Counted from the stretch's first letter, positions 1 to 10,077 are shown. The stretch: DNA of 40,613 nucleotides from Clostridiales bacterium (GCA_012519695.1 JAAYPT010000029.1:1-40613), one strand, 5' to 3'. Numbers and translations: made by a program. The notes: generated by a model from the letters alone, not told the origin.

Positions 1-67
1 ACGAAGGTTGCACAGAAAAATAATCTATGATACCATAAGGGCACAAATAGAAAAAAGGAGCAAAGCC

Positions 68-994
68 ATGTTGAGTTGGATAAGTGCAAATTGGATATAT
101 CATACAGGAAATATATTGGCGAAAAGTCAGGAAGCATCGGAATTGCAAGAATTGGAAAAAATAGCCCGGCCGGGAGTGTTAAAATCTTATTTGGAGAGTT
201 TAGTGCCGGGATTGCTGGGATTTGCTTTACGAGTAGTAATTGCTATAATAATTTATTTTATCGGTGGTAAGATTATCAAGTGGATACGAAAGGTTTTACG
301 AAAAGCACTGGAACGTTCCAGTGTGGATAAAGGAGTGCGACAATTTTTAGATTCTTGTACGAAGGTTGCCCTGTATTTTATATTGGTAATTATTGTGGTA
401 AATCAGTTGGGAATAGAAACTACCTCTGTTGTGGCAGTATTAGGTTCGGCAGGACTTACTATCGGACTTGCATTACAGGGAAGTTTATCTAACTTTGCAG
501 GTGGTGTGCTAATTCTCATATTTAAGCCATTTAAAGTAGGAGATTATATTATAGAAGACACTCATAATAATGAGGGAACTGTTTCGGAGATTATGATTTT
601 CTATACAAAACTTTTAACTGTCGATAATAAAGTAATTGTTATTCCAAATGGAGTGTTAGCAAATGCCAGTCTTACCAATGTAACAAAACAGGAAAAGCGC
701 AGGTTAGATTTGTTTGTAGGAATTTCTTATGACGCAGACATCAAAAAGGCGAAAGCGGTGCTGCAAGAATTGTTTTTACAAGAACCGGCTCGAGTTGCAA
801 CTGAAGAAGTGAATGTATTTGTGGAAGCATTAGAAGATAGTAGTGTAAAGATAGGATGCCGTGTATGGGTGAAGTCAGAAGAGTATTGGCCTGCAAGATG
901 GCGTTTAATAGAGAGCATGAAAGAAAAACTGGAAGAAGCCGGAATTGAAATACCATTTAATCAGTTGAATGTTTCTGTTACAAAGATGCAATAA
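68..994 (+). CDS. MscS-family small-conductance mechanosensitive channel
   Basis: A 308-residue membrane protein that should open under membrane tension and release solutes during hypo-osmotic shock. A hydrophobic segment at about residues 46-66 and another at about 98-115 precede the pore-lining helix at about 125-150, which has the Gly/Ala-rich pattern GSAGLTIGLALQGSLSNFAGG typical of MscS TM3. The FKPFKVGDYI stretch opens the cytoplasmic beta domain. The open frame extends upstream to position 8, but AGGAG at 56-60 is seven bases before the ATG at 68, so I place the start there. The gene stands alone before the cold-shock gene. E. coli MscS is 286 residues, so the size is normal. Family assignment is secure; gating properties are not visible. 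Confidence 0.93.
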   Translation: MLSWISANWIYHTGNILAKSQEASELQELEKIARPGVLKSYLESLVPGLLGFALRVVIAIIIYFIGGKIIKWIRKVLRKALERSSVDKGVRQFLDSCTKVALYFILVIIVVNQLGIETTSVVAVLGSAGLTIGLALQGSLSNFAGGVLILIFKPFKVGDYIIEDTHNNEGTVSEIMIFYTKLLTVDNKVIVIPNGVLANASLTNVTKQEKRRLDLFVGISYDADIKKAKAVLQELFLQEPARVATEEVNVFVEALEDSSVKIGCRVWVKSEEYWPARWRLIESMKEKLEEAGIEIPFNQLNVSVTKMQ

Positions 995-1039
995 CATACA
1001 TAAATGATAAAAAATAGCACAAAACAAAGACTGTTTTCG

Positions 1040-1068
1040 TTGACATCTATGGTAAAATATGCTAACCT
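1040..1068 (+). promoter_or_regulatory. candidate sigma-A promoter for the cold-shock gene
   Basis: A perfect -35 TTGACA (1040-1045) is followed after 17 bases by TAACCT (1063-1068), a weak -10. The implied leader of about 50 bases before the ATG at 1128 would fit a regulated cold-shock leader, but I see no clear cold-box structure. Confidence 0.5.
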
Positions 1069-1127
1069 TAAATATGTGGTAAGTACAAGCCACAGATATT
1101 TTTTATGTATTTAGGAGGAAGTGTTTC

Positions 1128-1331
1128 ATGCAACAGGGAACAGTAAAATGGTTTAATGCAAAGAAGGGTTATGGATTTATTTCTGATGCAGAAGGAAATG
1201 ATGTATTTGTACATTTTTCCGCATTAGTTATGGACGGATTCAAGGAATTGAAAGACGGAGAAAAAGTTGAGTTTGAAGTAGTAGAAGGCGACAAAGGACC
1301 ACAGGCTTCAAATGTAAGACGTATCGCTTAA
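1128..1331 (+). CDS. csp: CspA-family cold-shock protein
   Basis: A 67-residue single cold-shock domain, the standard length. Both RNA-binding motifs are present: RNP1 as KGYGFI (about residues 14-19) and RNP2 as VFVHF (about 27-31). The N-terminal GTVKWFNA is diagnostic. It should bind single-stranded RNA or DNA and act as an RNA chaperone in the cytoplasm. AGGAGG at 1113-1118 supports the start. The gene is monocistronic, with its own promoter and a strong terminator directly downstream. Confidence 0.97.
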   Translation: MQQGTVKWFNAKKGYGFISDAEGNDVFVHFSALVMDGFKELKDGEKVEFEVVEGDKGPQASNVRRIA

Positions 1332-1351
1332 TTTCAAATAAATGAAGAACC

Positions 1352-1377
1352 AAGGCTGCTCATAAGAGCAGCCTTTT
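1352..1377 (+). terminator. intrinsic terminator of the cold-shock gene
   Basis: AAGGCTGCT and AGCAGCCTT pair across a six-base loop (CATAAG) and run into TTTT. It lies 20 bases after the csp stop codon. Confidence 0.9.
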
Positions 1378-1385
1378 GCATGGAA

Positions 1386-1411
1386 GAAAGAGTCAGCTTG
1401 TTGACTCTTTC
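1386..1411. repeat. second hairpin after csp (10-bp perfect inverted repeat)
   Basis: GAAAGAGTCA and TGACTCTTTC are perfectly complementary around GCTTGT. No T-run follows on the + strand, so it may be a backup terminator or an RNA-stabilising or regulatory hairpin. Its role is unknown. Confidence 0.6.
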
Positions 1412-1476
1412 ATACCTTTGTACTTTTATGTAGTGCGCTATTTCCTACGATATAAAAATAGTTAATAAAAAATAGT

Positions 1477-1505
1477 ATGACGTGATAAGAATATCGTGCT
1501 ATAAT
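1477..1505 (+). promoter_or_regulatory. extended -10 promoter for the M16C peptidase operon
   Basis: TGCTATAAT (1497-1505) is an extended -10 with a perfect TATAAT. ATGACG (1477-1482) gives four of six -35 matches at 17-bp spacing. It lies about 47 bases before the peptidase ATG. Confidence 0.7.
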
Positions 1506-1552
1506 TGAATGATAAATGGAAAGAATAATAGAAAAGAAAAAGGACGGAAATT

Positions 1553-4468
1553 ATGAATTTAGAAAATTGCAAAGCATATGAATTGATTGAAACAACCGAT
1601 TTAAAAGATATTAATTCAAAGGGCTATTTATTGCGGCACAAGAAAAGCGGAGCAAGAATCAGTCTGATTGAAAATGATGATGAAAATAAGGTATTTTATA
1701 TTGGATTTCGTACACCATCTTTAGATAGCACCGGAGCAGCACACATTTTGGAACATTCTGTTTTGTGTGGTTCTAAGAAATATCCGGTAAAAGACCCATT
1801 TGTAGAATTGGTAAAAAGTTCCCTAAATACATTTTTAAATGCTATGACCTATCCGGACAAAACAATTTATCCGGTAGCAAGCTGCAATGACAAGGATTTC
1901 CAGAATCTGGTAGAAGTATACATGGATGCAGTATTTTATCCAAATATCGCAGAACATAAAGAAATATTTTGTCAGGAGGGCTGGCACTATGAAATGGAAG
2001 ATATTAATGCACCACTTACCATCAATGGTGTAGTATACAATGAGATGAAAGGTGCATTTTCATCACCAGAAGAAGTGCTGAGCAGAGAGATTTTAAGTAC
2101 ACTTTATCCGGATACTTCTTACTTTTATGAGTCAGGTGGAGACCCGGATGTAATACCAAGCCTTTCCTATGAAAAATTCTTGGCGTTTCATAAGAAATAT
2201 TATCATCCATGCAATTCCTATATCTATTTGTATGGAAACATGGATATGGAAGAAAAATTGAATTGGATGGATCAGGAATATCTTGGAAAGTACGATACTA
2301 TTGAGGTGGATTCTAACATTAAGTGGCAGGAACCATTTGAGAGTGTAAAAGAAGTGAAAATTCCTTACAACATTGCAAGCGGAGAATCTTTAGAAGATAA
2401 TACTTATCTTTCTTATAATGTAAGTACAGGAACGATTTTAGATAAGAAATTGTATGTGGCATTTGATATTTTAGATTACGCATTATTAAGTGCGCCGGGA
2501 GCACCATTAAAACAGGCTTTGTTAGATGCCGGAATCGGAAAAGACATTATGGCATCCTATGACAATTATACATTGCAGCCAATGTTTTCTATTGTAGCAA
2601 AGAACAGTAATTTGGAGAAAAAGGAAGAGTTTCTTGGAATTATTCGCAAAGTATTAGAAGAACAGGTGAAGAACGGTATCAATAAGAAGTCCTTACTTGC
2701 AGGAATTAATAGCTTTGAGTTCAAATATCGTGAGGCTGATTTTGGACAATTTCCAAAGGGATTGTTGATGGGAATTAAGTGTTTGGATAGTTGGATTTAT
2801 GATGAAAAACAACCATTCTTACATTTGCAAGAACTAGATGTTATTGAGTTTTTGAAAAAGCAGGTAGAAACAGATTATTTTGAACAGTTGGTACAAAAAT
2901 ATTTATTAGACAATAACCATGCAGCCGTAGTAATTGTAGAGCCGCAGTATGGAGTGAATGCACAAAAAGAAGAAAAACTTGCTGAAAAATTAGAGGCATA
3001 TAAAAATTCGTTAAGTAAAGAGGAACAGCAGGAAATTGTAGATTTCACACATCATTTGAAAAAATATCAGGAAGAACCTTCTGCAACGGAAGACTTAGAT
3101 AAGATTCCAACCTTAACAAGAAAGGATATTAAAAAGGATGCAGAAAAGTTATATATCCGTGAAAATTATGTGGATGATACATTGATGTTATGCCATGATA
3201 TCGACACCAATGGAATTGCTTACTTTAGCCTGATGTTTGATGTGACAGATATTCCGGCTCATTTAATTCCTTATATGGGATTGATGAAAGCAGTACTTGG
3301 TTATGTAGATACAGAGCACTATACATTCCCGGAGCTTGCAAATGAAATCAACCTTTATACAGGTGGAATCTTTTCTAATATTGGTTCCTATGCTCATGTG
3401 GAAAAGGGAAACGTTAGCTTAAAATATGAGATAAAGGCGAAGACACTGTATAAAGAAATTCCAAAGACAATAGCAATTATTCGTGAAATATTGTCCGGTA
3501 GCAACTATAGACAGCAAGATCGACTCTATGAGATTTTAGCACAGTTAAAGTCCAGATTGCAGATGGGAATGAGCAGTGCAGGTCACTCCATATCCGCAAT
3601 GCGAGCAATGTCATATTTTTCTGTTTCGGGAAAATACAGTGATATGACAGAAGGAATAGAATTTTATCAGTTGATTAAAGATTTAGAAGAACATTTTGAA
3701 GAAAAGAAAGAGGAATTAAGCAAGAATTTAGAAACACTTGCTGGCTATATGTTCCGTAAAGATAATCTTATGATTAGCGCAGGAGCACAGAAGGAAGGAT
3801 TGGAATTATTAGAAAAGGAAATTCCAACGGTAAAAACAATTTTGCATGAAAAAACCTCTGATGTGAAAGCAGAACCGGTGCAGTTAGAAAAGAAGAATGA
3901 AGGATTTATGGATGCCTCTCAGGTACAGTATGTTTCCAGAGCCGGTAACTTTAAGAAGGCAGGCTATGAATATACCGGTGCACTCCGCATCTTAAAAGTC
4001 TTATTAAGTTATGATTATCTTTGGATTAATGTAAGAGTAAAAGGTGGAGCATATGGTTGCATGAGCGGATTTACGCGTAGAGGAGATGGATATTTCACTT
4101 CCTATCGTGATCCGAATCTTTCAAAGACCAATGAGATATATGAAGGAGTTCCGGAATACCTTAAGAACTTCACCGTAGAAGAAAAGGATATGACAAAGTA
4201 TATCATAGGAACCTTCAGTGATGTAGACACGCCATTGACACCGGCAGGAAAGACCGGAAGAAGTGCTACAGCATATTTAACCGGAGTGACTTATGAAATG
4301 ATACAAAAAGAGCGTCAGCAGATTTTAAATGCAACACAGGAAGATATTCGTGAGCTTGCAGGCATTGTGGAGGCAATTTTAAAGGAAGATGCACTTTGCG
4401 TTATTGGAAATGAAGAAAAACTCAAGGAAGAAAAAGGATTGTTCAAAGAATTGAAGAATCTGTATTAA
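1553..4468 (+). CDS. M16C-family zinc metallopeptidase (presequence-protease/PreP type)
   Basis: A 971-residue peptidase of the inverzincin group. The inverted zinc motif HxxEH is HILEH at residues 64-68, and NEMKG with E164 probably gives the third zinc ligand. Near the C-terminus R828 and Y834 keep the six-residue spacing of the substrate-binding Arg/Tyr pair of PreP-type enzymes. Length fits the family, in which two M16-like halves are joined by the M16C-associated region. It has no signal peptide, so it should degrade peptides in the cytoplasm. The gene starts an operon, with era 18 bases downstream. The ribosome-binding site is modest (AAGGACGG). Substrates cannot be told from the sequence. 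Confidence 0.93.
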   Translation: MNLENCKAYELIETTDLKDINSKGYLLRHKKSGARISLIENDDENKVFYIGFRTPSLDSTGAAHILEHSVLCGSKKYPVKDPFVELVKSSLNTFLNAMTYPDKTIYPVASCNDKDFQNLVEVYMDAVFYPNIAEHKEIFCQEGWHYEMEDINAPLTINGVVYNEMKGAFSSPEEVLSREILSTLYPDTSYFYESGGDPDVIPSLSYEKFLAFHKKYYHPCNSYIYLYGNMDMEEKLNWMDQEYLGKYDTIEVDSNIKWQEPFESVKEVKIPYNIASGESLEDNTYLSYNVSTGTILDKKLYVAFDILDYALLSAPGAPLKQALLDAGIGKDIMASYDNYTLQPMFSIVAKNSNLEKKEEFLGIIRKVLEEQVKNGINKKSLLAGINSFEFKYREADFGQFPKGLLMGIKCLDSWIYDEKQPFLHLQELDVIEFLKKQVETDYFEQLVQKYLLDNNHAAVVIVEPQYGVNAQKEEKLAEKLEAYKNSLSKEEQQEIVDFTHHLKKYQEEPSATEDLDKIPTLTRKDIKKDAEKLYIRENYVDDTLMLCHDIDTNGIAYFSLMFDVTDIPAHLIPYMGLMKAVLGYVDTEHYTFPELANEINLYTGGIFSNIGSYAHVEKGNVSLKYEIKAKTLYKEIPKTIAIIREILSGSNYRQQDRLYEILAQLKSRLQMGMSSAGHSISAMRAMSYFSVSGKYSDMTEGIEFYQLIKDLEEHFEEKKEELSKNLETLAGYMFRKDNLMISAGAQKEGLELLEKEIPTVKTILHEKTSDVKAEPVQLEKKNEGFMDASQVQYVSRAGNFKKAGYEYTGALRILKVLLSYDYLWINVRVKGGAYGCMSGFTRRGDGYFTSYRDPNLSKTNEIYEGVPEYLKNFTVEEKDMTKYIIGTFSDVDTPLTPAGKTGRSATAYLTGVTYEMIQKERQQILNATQEDIRELAGIVEAILKEDALCVIGNEEKLKEEKGLFKELKNLY

Positions 4469-4486
4469 GGATTAAGGGAGAAAAGT

Positions 4487-5398
4487 ATGAATCAAAGTTT
4501 TAAATCTGGATTTGTAACACTAATTGGAAGACCGAACGTGGGAAAATCTACATTGATGAATCGTTTGATAGGTCAAAAGATTGCCATTACATCGAAAAAG
4601 CCGCAAACCACCAGAAATCGAATCCAAACTGTATATACCGATGAAGAAAAAGGACAGATTGTATTTTTGGATACACCGGGGATTCATAAGGCGAAAAATA
4701 AGCTTGGTGAATACATGGTAAATGTTGCAGAACGTACCTTGAACGAAGTAGATGTGGTGCTTTGGCTGGTAGAACCTACCAATTATATTGGTGCAGGAGA
4801 GCAACATATTTTAGAAAAACTGCGTCGAGTAAAGACGCCGGTTATTTTGGTAATCAACAAAACCGATATGGTAAAAAAAGAAGAAATCCTTTCTTATATT
4901 GATACCTATCGGAAAGAATATGATTTTGCGGAAATTGTTCCGTTATCTGCATTGCGTGGACAAAATACCGAGATTTTAGTTGATTTGATTTTCAAATATC
5001 TTCCATATGGACCAATGTTCTATGATGAAGATACCATTACAGATCAGCCAGAACGTCAAATTGTGGCAGAGCTGATTCGAGAAAAGGCGCTTCATGCATT
5101 GAGTGAGGAAATTCCGCACGGAATAGCAGTTACCATTGAACGAATGAAAGAACGGGAAAATGGAAAACTCATAGATATTGACGCAACCATTATCTGTGAG
5201 CGTGATTCTCACAAGGGCATTATTATTGGAAAAGGCGGCAATATGTTGAAAAAAATCGGAACCAATGCCAGATATGAAATTGAACGTCTTTTAGATAGTA
5301 AAGTGAATTTAAAACTTTGGGTAAAAGTAAAGAAAGATTGGCGAGACAGCGACTTCCTGATAAAGAACTTCGGATATCGTGAAGACGAGGATTATTAG
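4487..5398 (+). CDS. era: GTPase Era, ribosome assembly factor
   Basis: A 303-residue GTPase that binds the 3' end of 16S rRNA and aids 30S maturation. Visible motifs are G1 GRPNVGKS at residues 15-22, the switch-I threonines in PQTTRNRI, G3 DTPG at 62-65 and G4 NKTD at 124-127. A C-terminal KH domain has the IIIGKGG core at about 240-250. Length is canonical. AAGGGAG at 4474-4480 supports the ATG. The order era, yqzL-like, recO matches the arrangement in Bacillus and other Firmicutes. Confidence 0.98.
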   Translation: MNQSFKSGFVTLIGRPNVGKSTLMNRLIGQKIAITSKKPQTTRNRIQTVYTDEEKGQIVFLDTPGIHKAKNKLGEYMVNVAERTLNEVDVVLWLVEPTNYIGAGEQHILEKLRRVKTPVILVINKTDMVKKEEILSYIDTYRKEYDFAEIVPLSALRGQNTEILVDLIFKYLPYGPMFYDEDTITDQPERQIVAELIREKALHALSEEIPHGIAVTIERMKERENGKLIDIDATIICERDSHKGIIIGKGGNMLKKIGTNARYEIERLLDSKVNLKLWVKVKKDWRDSDFLIKNFGYREDEDY

Positions 5399-5489
5399 AA
5401 GAAATTTGCCATTTTTTATCTGGTATTATCTATCATGTTCAGGGACAACCTAAGAGTATAGAAAACAAAAGTACAAGGGGGAATCGAAC

Positions 5490-5687
5490 ATGATAGAACC
5501 AGAATGGATGAAATTTGAAAGTACAGGAAGAATTGCAGATTATTTAAGCTATAAAGGACATATGGAGGGTGGTGCTACATCCTCTATGATAGAACAAGAA
5601 GAACAAGGCAGGAGCGTGGCAATATATGGGGCAGACCATAGTGCTGACGGGCATGGTATTATCAGCAGTCCCGGTGGGCGAATATGA
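5490..5687 (+). CDS. YqzL-like small protein between era and recO
   Basis: A 65-residue protein with a very good ribosome-binding site (AAGGGGGA at 5475-5482, seven bases before the ATG). The first 25 residues, with W6, FESTGRIADYL and a following YK, resemble the short YqzL family, which sits between era and recO in Bacillus. Its function is unknown as far as I know. The remaining 40 or so residues are longer than the usual family and overlap the first 62 bases of recO in another frame. The overlap suggests translational coupling to recO. I am confident that the 5' part is translated and less sure that the C-terminal extension has a role. Confidence 0.75.
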   Translation: MIEPEWMKFESTGRIADYLSYKGHMEGGATSSMIEQEEQGRSVAIYGADHSADGHGIISSPGGRI

Positions 5688-6399
5688 CAAGAGAATAACG
5701 CTTCTGACCAGGGAAAGAGGAAAAATTTCGGCATTTGCCCGCGGGGCACGAAGACCGAATAGCCAGATGATGGCAGCCAGCAATCCTTTTTCCTTTGGAC
5801 AGTTTGAGGCTTATGAGGGGCGTAGCTCCTATACGGTAGTGAAAGCAGATATTTCCAACTATTTTCGAGAACTTACTATGGACTTAGATGCAGCCTATTT
5901 TGGCTTTTATTTTATGGAAATCGCAGATTATTATGGACGGGAAAATGCAGATGAAATACATATGCTGAAACTATTGTATCAGTCACTTCGGGCATTAGAA
6001 AACCCACATTTGAATAATCGCCTGGTGCGACGGATTTTTGAATTAAAAGCAATGGTAATCAATGGAGAGTATCCCAACGTATTTTCCTGTTTAAAGTGTG
6101 GAACAAAGGAAAACTTAACATCATTTCATGTAAAAAGCGGCGGAACTCTATGTACGGATTGTGCAAGAGGAGTCCCGTCTTTTTCCATAAATGAATCTAC
6201 TCTTTATACCATGCAGTACATTATTACCTCCAGCATCGAAAAATTATATACATTTACCGTTTCAGAGGAAGTACTGGAAAAATTAGAAAAAATTATGAAC
6301 GAATATATGAAAACATATATTGACCGTAGATTTCATTCCCTACAGGTATTAGAACAGAATCAAGGCTTTGAAGCGGGAATTCGAGGTGTTACGGTGTAA
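5626..6399 (+). CDS. recO: DNA repair protein RecO
   Basis: A 257-residue RecFOR-pathway protein that anneals single strands and helps load RecA. The N-terminal OB fold carries the typical VLSAVPVGEYDKRITLL and FARGARRPNS signatures. A four-cysteine zinc site follows (C155, C158, C176, C179). The start at 5626 is supported by AGGAG at 5610-5614 and by alignment of the N-terminus with the family, although this places the start inside the preceding small gene. Confidence 0.95.
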   Translation: MGQTIVLTGMVLSAVPVGEYDKRITLLTRERGKISAFARGARRPNSQMMAASNPFSFGQFEAYEGRSSYTVVKADISNYFRELTMDLDAAYFGFYFMEIADYYGRENADEIHMLKLLYQSLRALENPHLNNRLVRRIFELKAMVINGEYPNVFSCLKCGTKENLTSFHVKSGGTLCTDCARGVPSFSINESTLYTMQYIITSSIEKLYTFTVSEEVLEKLEKIMNEYMKTYIDRRFHSLQVLEQNQGFEAGIRGVTV

Positions 6400-6430
6400 G
6401 ATTATAAAAGAAAAAGATGGAAGATAGCAG

Positions 6431-6459
6431 TTGCAATAAATGGGCGGAAAGGGTATAAT
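6431..6459 (+). promoter_or_regulatory. sigma-A promoter before the lipoprotein gene
   Basis: TTGCAA (6431-6436) and a perfect TATAAT (6454-6459) at 17-bp spacing, about 37 bases before the ATG at 6496. Confidence 0.75.
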
Positions 6460-6495
6460 ATTTAGTATTCACGTTTAGACTTTAGGAGGAATGTT

Positions 6496-7116
6496 ATGAA
6501 GAAAATAATATCCATCAGTCTGGTATGTGTTATGATAGCCGGATTGTTGACAGGCTGCGGGGATTCCCTTGACGTAGATTGTAGTACTGTATATGTAAAA
6601 GAAAAGGGAAATATTATAGCTGCATCCATTGAAAAATTAGACAAGGACAATTATGATGAAAAGGAATTGGAAGATTTTATCAATGAAAAGGTAGATGCAT
6701 ATCAGAAAAAACACGATAAGGATAGTGCAAAAGTAAGCGATTTTTCTGTAAAGAAAGGGAAAGCAGAGCTTTTGATGAAATATGCCGGGTATGAAGATTA
6801 TCAGGAATTGAATAATGTTACATTATTTGCCGGAACGGTACCACAGGCTTTAGCTGCCGGGTATGATTTTGAAACTGACTTTACAAAAGTAAAGGATGGG
6901 AAAGCGTCTGGTGAGGCAGATAGTAGTAAAATTAAAGAATCTGATTGCAAAGTTGTGATTTTAAGCGAGAAGATAGATGTAAAAATAGATGGAACTGTAA
7001 AGTACATATCTTCTGATTATACTTCTATGAAGGCAAAGGATACAGTATCTATCAAATTACCAAAGGATGCAGAAGACGGTGCAGATTTGTCTTTAGTATA
7101 TATTGTATATGAATAA
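6496..7116 (+). CDS. predicted lipoprotein of unknown function
   Basis: A 206-residue protein with a short Lys-rich N-terminus, a hydrophobic core and the lipobox LTGC ending at C21, so it should be lipid-anchored on the outer face of the membrane. The mature part is rich in Lys, Asp and Glu with no cysteine motif or catalytic signature that I recognise. AGGAGGA precedes the ATG and a sigma-A promoter lies upstream. It is followed after 32 bases by glyS and may be co-transcribed with it. I assign no function. Confidence 0.85.
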   Translation: MKKIISISLVCVMIAGLLTGCGDSLDVDCSTVYVKEKGNIIAASIEKLDKDNYDEKELEDFINEKVDAYQKKHDKDSAKVSDFSVKKGKAELLMKYAGYEDYQELNNVTLFAGTVPQALAAGYDFETDFTKVKDGKASGEADSSKIKESDCKVVILSEKIDVKIDGTVKYISSDYTSMKAKDTVSIKLPKDAEDGADLSLVYIVYE

Positions 7117-7148
7117 AAGAAAAGAACAGATAGAAAGAGGTAACGAAA

Positions 7149-8546
7149 ATGGAAAAGACAATGGAAAAAATCGTAGCGTTAGCGAAAGCAAGAGGTTTTG
7201 TATATCCAGGTTCTGAAATATACGGAGGACTGGCAAATACTTGGGATTACGGAAATCTCGGTGTTGAATTAAAGAATAATGTAAAAAAGGCATGGTGGCA
7301 GAAGTTCGTTATGGAGAATCCTTATAATGTAGGTGTAGACTGTGCTATTTTAATGAATCCACAGACTTGGGTAGCATCTGGACATTTAGGTGGATTTTCC
7401 GATCCATTAATGGATTGTAAGGAATGTCATGAACGTTTTCGTGCAGACAAGATTATAGAAGAATTTGCTCAGGAAAATAACATTGAATTGAGAAGTTCCG
7501 TGGATGGTTGGAGTCAGGAAGAAATGATGCAGTTTATCAATGACAATCAAATTCCATGTCCAACTTGCGGAAAACATAATTTTACAGATATCCGTCAGTT
7601 TAACTTAATGTTTAAGACTTTTCAGGGCGTTACCGAAGATGCAAAGAACACGGTATACTTAAGACCGGAAACTGCACAGGGAATTTTCGTAAACTTTAAA
7701 AATGTTCAGAGAACTTCCCGTAAGAAAATTCCATTTGGTATTGGACAGATTGGTAAATCTTTCCGTAATGAGATTACACCGGGTAACTTTACCTTCCGTA
7801 CCAGAGAATTTGAACAGATGGAATTAGAATTTTTCTGTGAACCGGGAACAGACTTAGAATGGTTCACATATTGGAGAAGTTTCTGTATCAATTGGTTAAA
7901 GAATCTTGGCATTAAGGATGATGAAATGAGAGCCCGTGATCATGATGCAGAGGAGCTGTGCTTTTACAGTAAAGCAACTACTGATATAGAGTTCTTATTC
8001 CCATTCGGATGGGGTGAACTTTGGGGAATCGCAGATCGTACAGATTACGACTTAACACAGCATCAGAATACTTCCGGACAGGATATGACATATTTTGATG
8101 ATGAAAAGAAAGAAAAATACATTCCATATGTAATTGAGCCATCATTAGGAGCAGACAGAGTAGTATTAGCATTCCTTTGTGCTGCATATGATGAAGAAAA
8201 CATCGGAACAGAAGAAAAACCGGATATGAGAACTGTACTTCATTTCCATCCGGCATTGGCTCCGGTTAAGATTGGTATTTTACCATTGTCAAAGAAGTTA
8301 AACGAGGGTGCAGAAAAAGTTTACGCACAGCTTGCTAAGAAATATAACTGTGAATTTGATGACAGAGGAAATATCGGAAAACGTTACAGAAGACAGGATG
8401 AAATCGGTACACCATTCTGTATTACTTATGATTTTGAATCCGAAGAAGACCATGCAGTAACTGTTCGTGACCGTGATACCATGGAGCAGGAAAGAGTAAA
8501 GATTGAAGAATTAGACGCATATTTTGCGAAAAAGTTTGAGTTTTAA
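7149..8546 (+). CDS. glyS: glycyl-tRNA synthetase, homodimeric type
   Basis: A 465-residue class II aminoacyl-tRNA synthetase that charges tRNA-Gly. This is the single-chain alpha2 type, not the separate glyQ/glyS subunits. Motif 2 lies around residues 172-215 ([12 protein letters not shown], then FRNEITP) and motif 3 around 333-346 ([14 protein letters not shown]). The CxxC pair in CPTCG, with the earlier CKEC, looks like a metal site. The C-terminal anticodon-binding domain begins near [10 protein letters not shown]. No T-box or other riboswitch fits in the 32 bases upstream. Confidence 0.96.
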   Translation: MEKTMEKIVALAKARGFVYPGSEIYGGLANTWDYGNLGVELKNNVKKAWWQKFVMENPYNVGVDCAILMNPQTWVASGHLGGFSDPLMDCKECHERFRADKIIEEFAQENNIELRSSVDGWSQEEMMQFINDNQIPCPTCGKHNFTDIRQFNLMFKTFQGVTEDAKNTVYLRPETAQGIFVNFKNVQRTSRKKIPFGIGQIGKSFRNEITPGNFTFRTREFEQMELEFFCEPGTDLEWFTYWRSFCINWLKNLGIKDDEMRARDHDAEELCFYSKATTDIEFLFPFGWGELWGIADRTDYDLTQHQNTSGQDMTYFDDEKKEKYIPYVIEPSLGADRVVLAFLCAAYDEENIGTEEKPDMRTVLHFHPALAPVKIGILPLSKKLNEGAEKVYAQLAKKYNCEFDDRGNIGKRYRRQDEIGTPFCITYDFESEEDHAVTVRDRDTMEQERVKIEELDAYFAKKFEF

Positions 8547-8643
8547 TAACTGTTATTTGATTTAAGTATAAAGTTTTAATAAATGGAGGTATAGGTAATA
8601 ACAAAAACAAAAACAAAGTCCAATCACTAAGGAGGAAAAGCAA

Positions 8644-10026
8644 ATGGGAAAAGTTAAATTTCGAACTAAAATGATGATAATTTTTTTGATGATGCTTGTA
8701 ATGGGAGTTTTTTCAATTGTTTTCGCCCGTATGGGAATGAAAGATATTGAAAAGAGCGCAATTGTAGCTATCGAGTCGGCACAGAAGAGAGATGCTGATG
8801 CTGCGGATGATAAAAAAGCACTTAATACAGATGAGACGGAGATGCGTTCCATTGTAAAAGATGAGGTGCAGCAAATGATGATAGTAATTGCTATAATGCT
8901 CTTACTGGTTATGGTGATTGGAGTTTGGGTTACCCATGACATGATTCATTCTTTAAACTATGCTTGTAGTTATGCAGATGAATTAGCAAAAGGTAATTTT
9001 TCGGAAAATATAGCAGATAAGTACATAGAACGTAAAGATAGCGTGGGTGATTTAGCACATGCTTTCGAGAAAATTAAAAGTAATTTAGAGTCTTTAATTG
9101 GAAACGTACAGAATGAAGCGGTAGAGATTCAGGAAAATGTAATTCAGATTGAAGATAACATTGACACTATGAATGGTGAAATGGAAGGTGTATCAGCAGC
9201 TACGGAAGAACTGGCAGCAGGAATGCAAGAGTCAGCAGATTCAGCAGAACGAATGAACTCTATGTCTGGTGAAATTGAAAATGCAGTGAAAAGTATTGCA
9301 ACTCATGCACAAGAAGGTGCTCAGCGTGTATACGAAATTCATGAAAGAGCAGCAAAGGCAAAGAATACCACAAAAGAAAACCGTGAACATGCAAGCAGTA
9401 TACAGAATGAAATTCGTACCAGCTTAGATCAGGCATTAAAGGATGCGGAAATTGTATCTGAAATTGAGGTTCTGGCACAGGCAATTATGGAAATCACATC
9501 ACAGACGAATTTATTGTCATTGAATGCTTCCATAGAAGCAGCAAGAGCAGGTGAAGCAGGAAGAGGATTTGCAGTTGTAGCAGATGAGATTCGAAATCTG
9601 GCAGAGCAGTCCGAAAGTTCTGTAATTCATATACAAGAGATTACAGACAGCGTGACAAAGGCAGTAAAGCATCTTTCTGATGACGCAATCAGATTGTTAA
9701 ATTTTGTAGCAACGGATGTAAATGAAAGTTATGATATTTTCGAGAGATTAGCCGATGATTATAACGGAGATGCAGAGTATGTAGATCAGTTAGTTTCCGA
9801 TTTTAGTGCTACTTCAGAAGAATTATTAGCTTCTATGGATGGCATGATAGAAGCAATAGCAGGTGTGGCAAATGCGGCAAACGAAGGAGCGGCAGGAACT
9901 CAGGATATTGCAGAACGTATACAGAAAGCTGCAACAGAGTGTACAAAGGTTGCAGATACCATTGTAAAAGCAGATGAAAATGCAAATAAATTAAAGGAAG
10001 ATACCACAAGATTTAAAACAGCATAA
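8644..10026 (+). CDS. methyl-accepting chemotaxis protein with minimal external loop
   Basis: A 460-residue chemoreceptor. TM1 is at about residues 8-28 and TM2 at about 77-96, leaving a charged external loop of only about 48 residues, too short for a Cache or four-helix sensor domain. A HAMP-like segment follows (about 97-150). The signalling hairpin tip is at about 282-320, with [15 protein letters not shown] and [18 protein letters not shown]. It should signal to CheA/CheW, which are not in this window. AAGGAGG at 8629-8635 sets the start. TAAAGTTT at 8569 with a GGTAATAA-like element 17 bases later hints at a flagellar sigma-D promoter, but the fit is poor. Confidence 0.93.
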   Translation: MGKVKFRTKMMIIFLMMLVMGVFSIVFARMGMKDIEKSAIVAIESAQKRDADAADDKKALNTDETEMRSIVKDEVQQMMIVIAIMLLLVMVIGVWVTHDMIHSLNYACSYADELAKGNFSENIADKYIERKDSVGDLAHAFEKIKSNLESLIGNVQNEAVEIQENVIQIEDNIDTMNGEMEGVSAATEELAAGMQESADSAERMNSMSGEIENAVKSIATHAQEGAQRVYEIHERAAKAKNTTKENREHASSIQNEIRTSLDQALKDAEIVSEIEVLAQAIMEITSQTNLLSLNASIEAARAGEAGRGFAVVADEIRNLAEQSESSVIHIQEITDSVTKAVKHLSDDAIRLLNFVATDVNESYDIFERLADDYNGDAEYVDQLVSDFSATSEELLASMDGMIEAIAGVANAANEGAAGTQDIAERIQKAATECTKVADTIVKADENANKLKEDTTRFKTA

Positions 10027-10043
10027 TCAATAATTGTTAGAGA

Positions 10044-10077
10044 AACATGACACTGAAATTTAGTGTCATGTTTTTTT
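10044..10077 (+). terminator. intrinsic terminator after the chemoreceptor
   Basis: An 11-bp stem, AACATGACACT with AGTGTCATGTT, around a seven-base loop, running into a T-tract. It starts 18 bases after the stop codon. Confidence 0.93.

Noticed and set aside
8569-8601. Flagellar sigma-D promoter for the first chemoreceptor
   Set aside because: TAAAGTTT is good, but the downstream element matches only five of eight positions and the spacing is 17, longer than usual.
8547-8643. Terminator between glyS and the chemoreceptor (AATAACTGTTATT)
   Set aside because: The palindrome is short, AT-only at its arms apart from one pair and has no T-tract.
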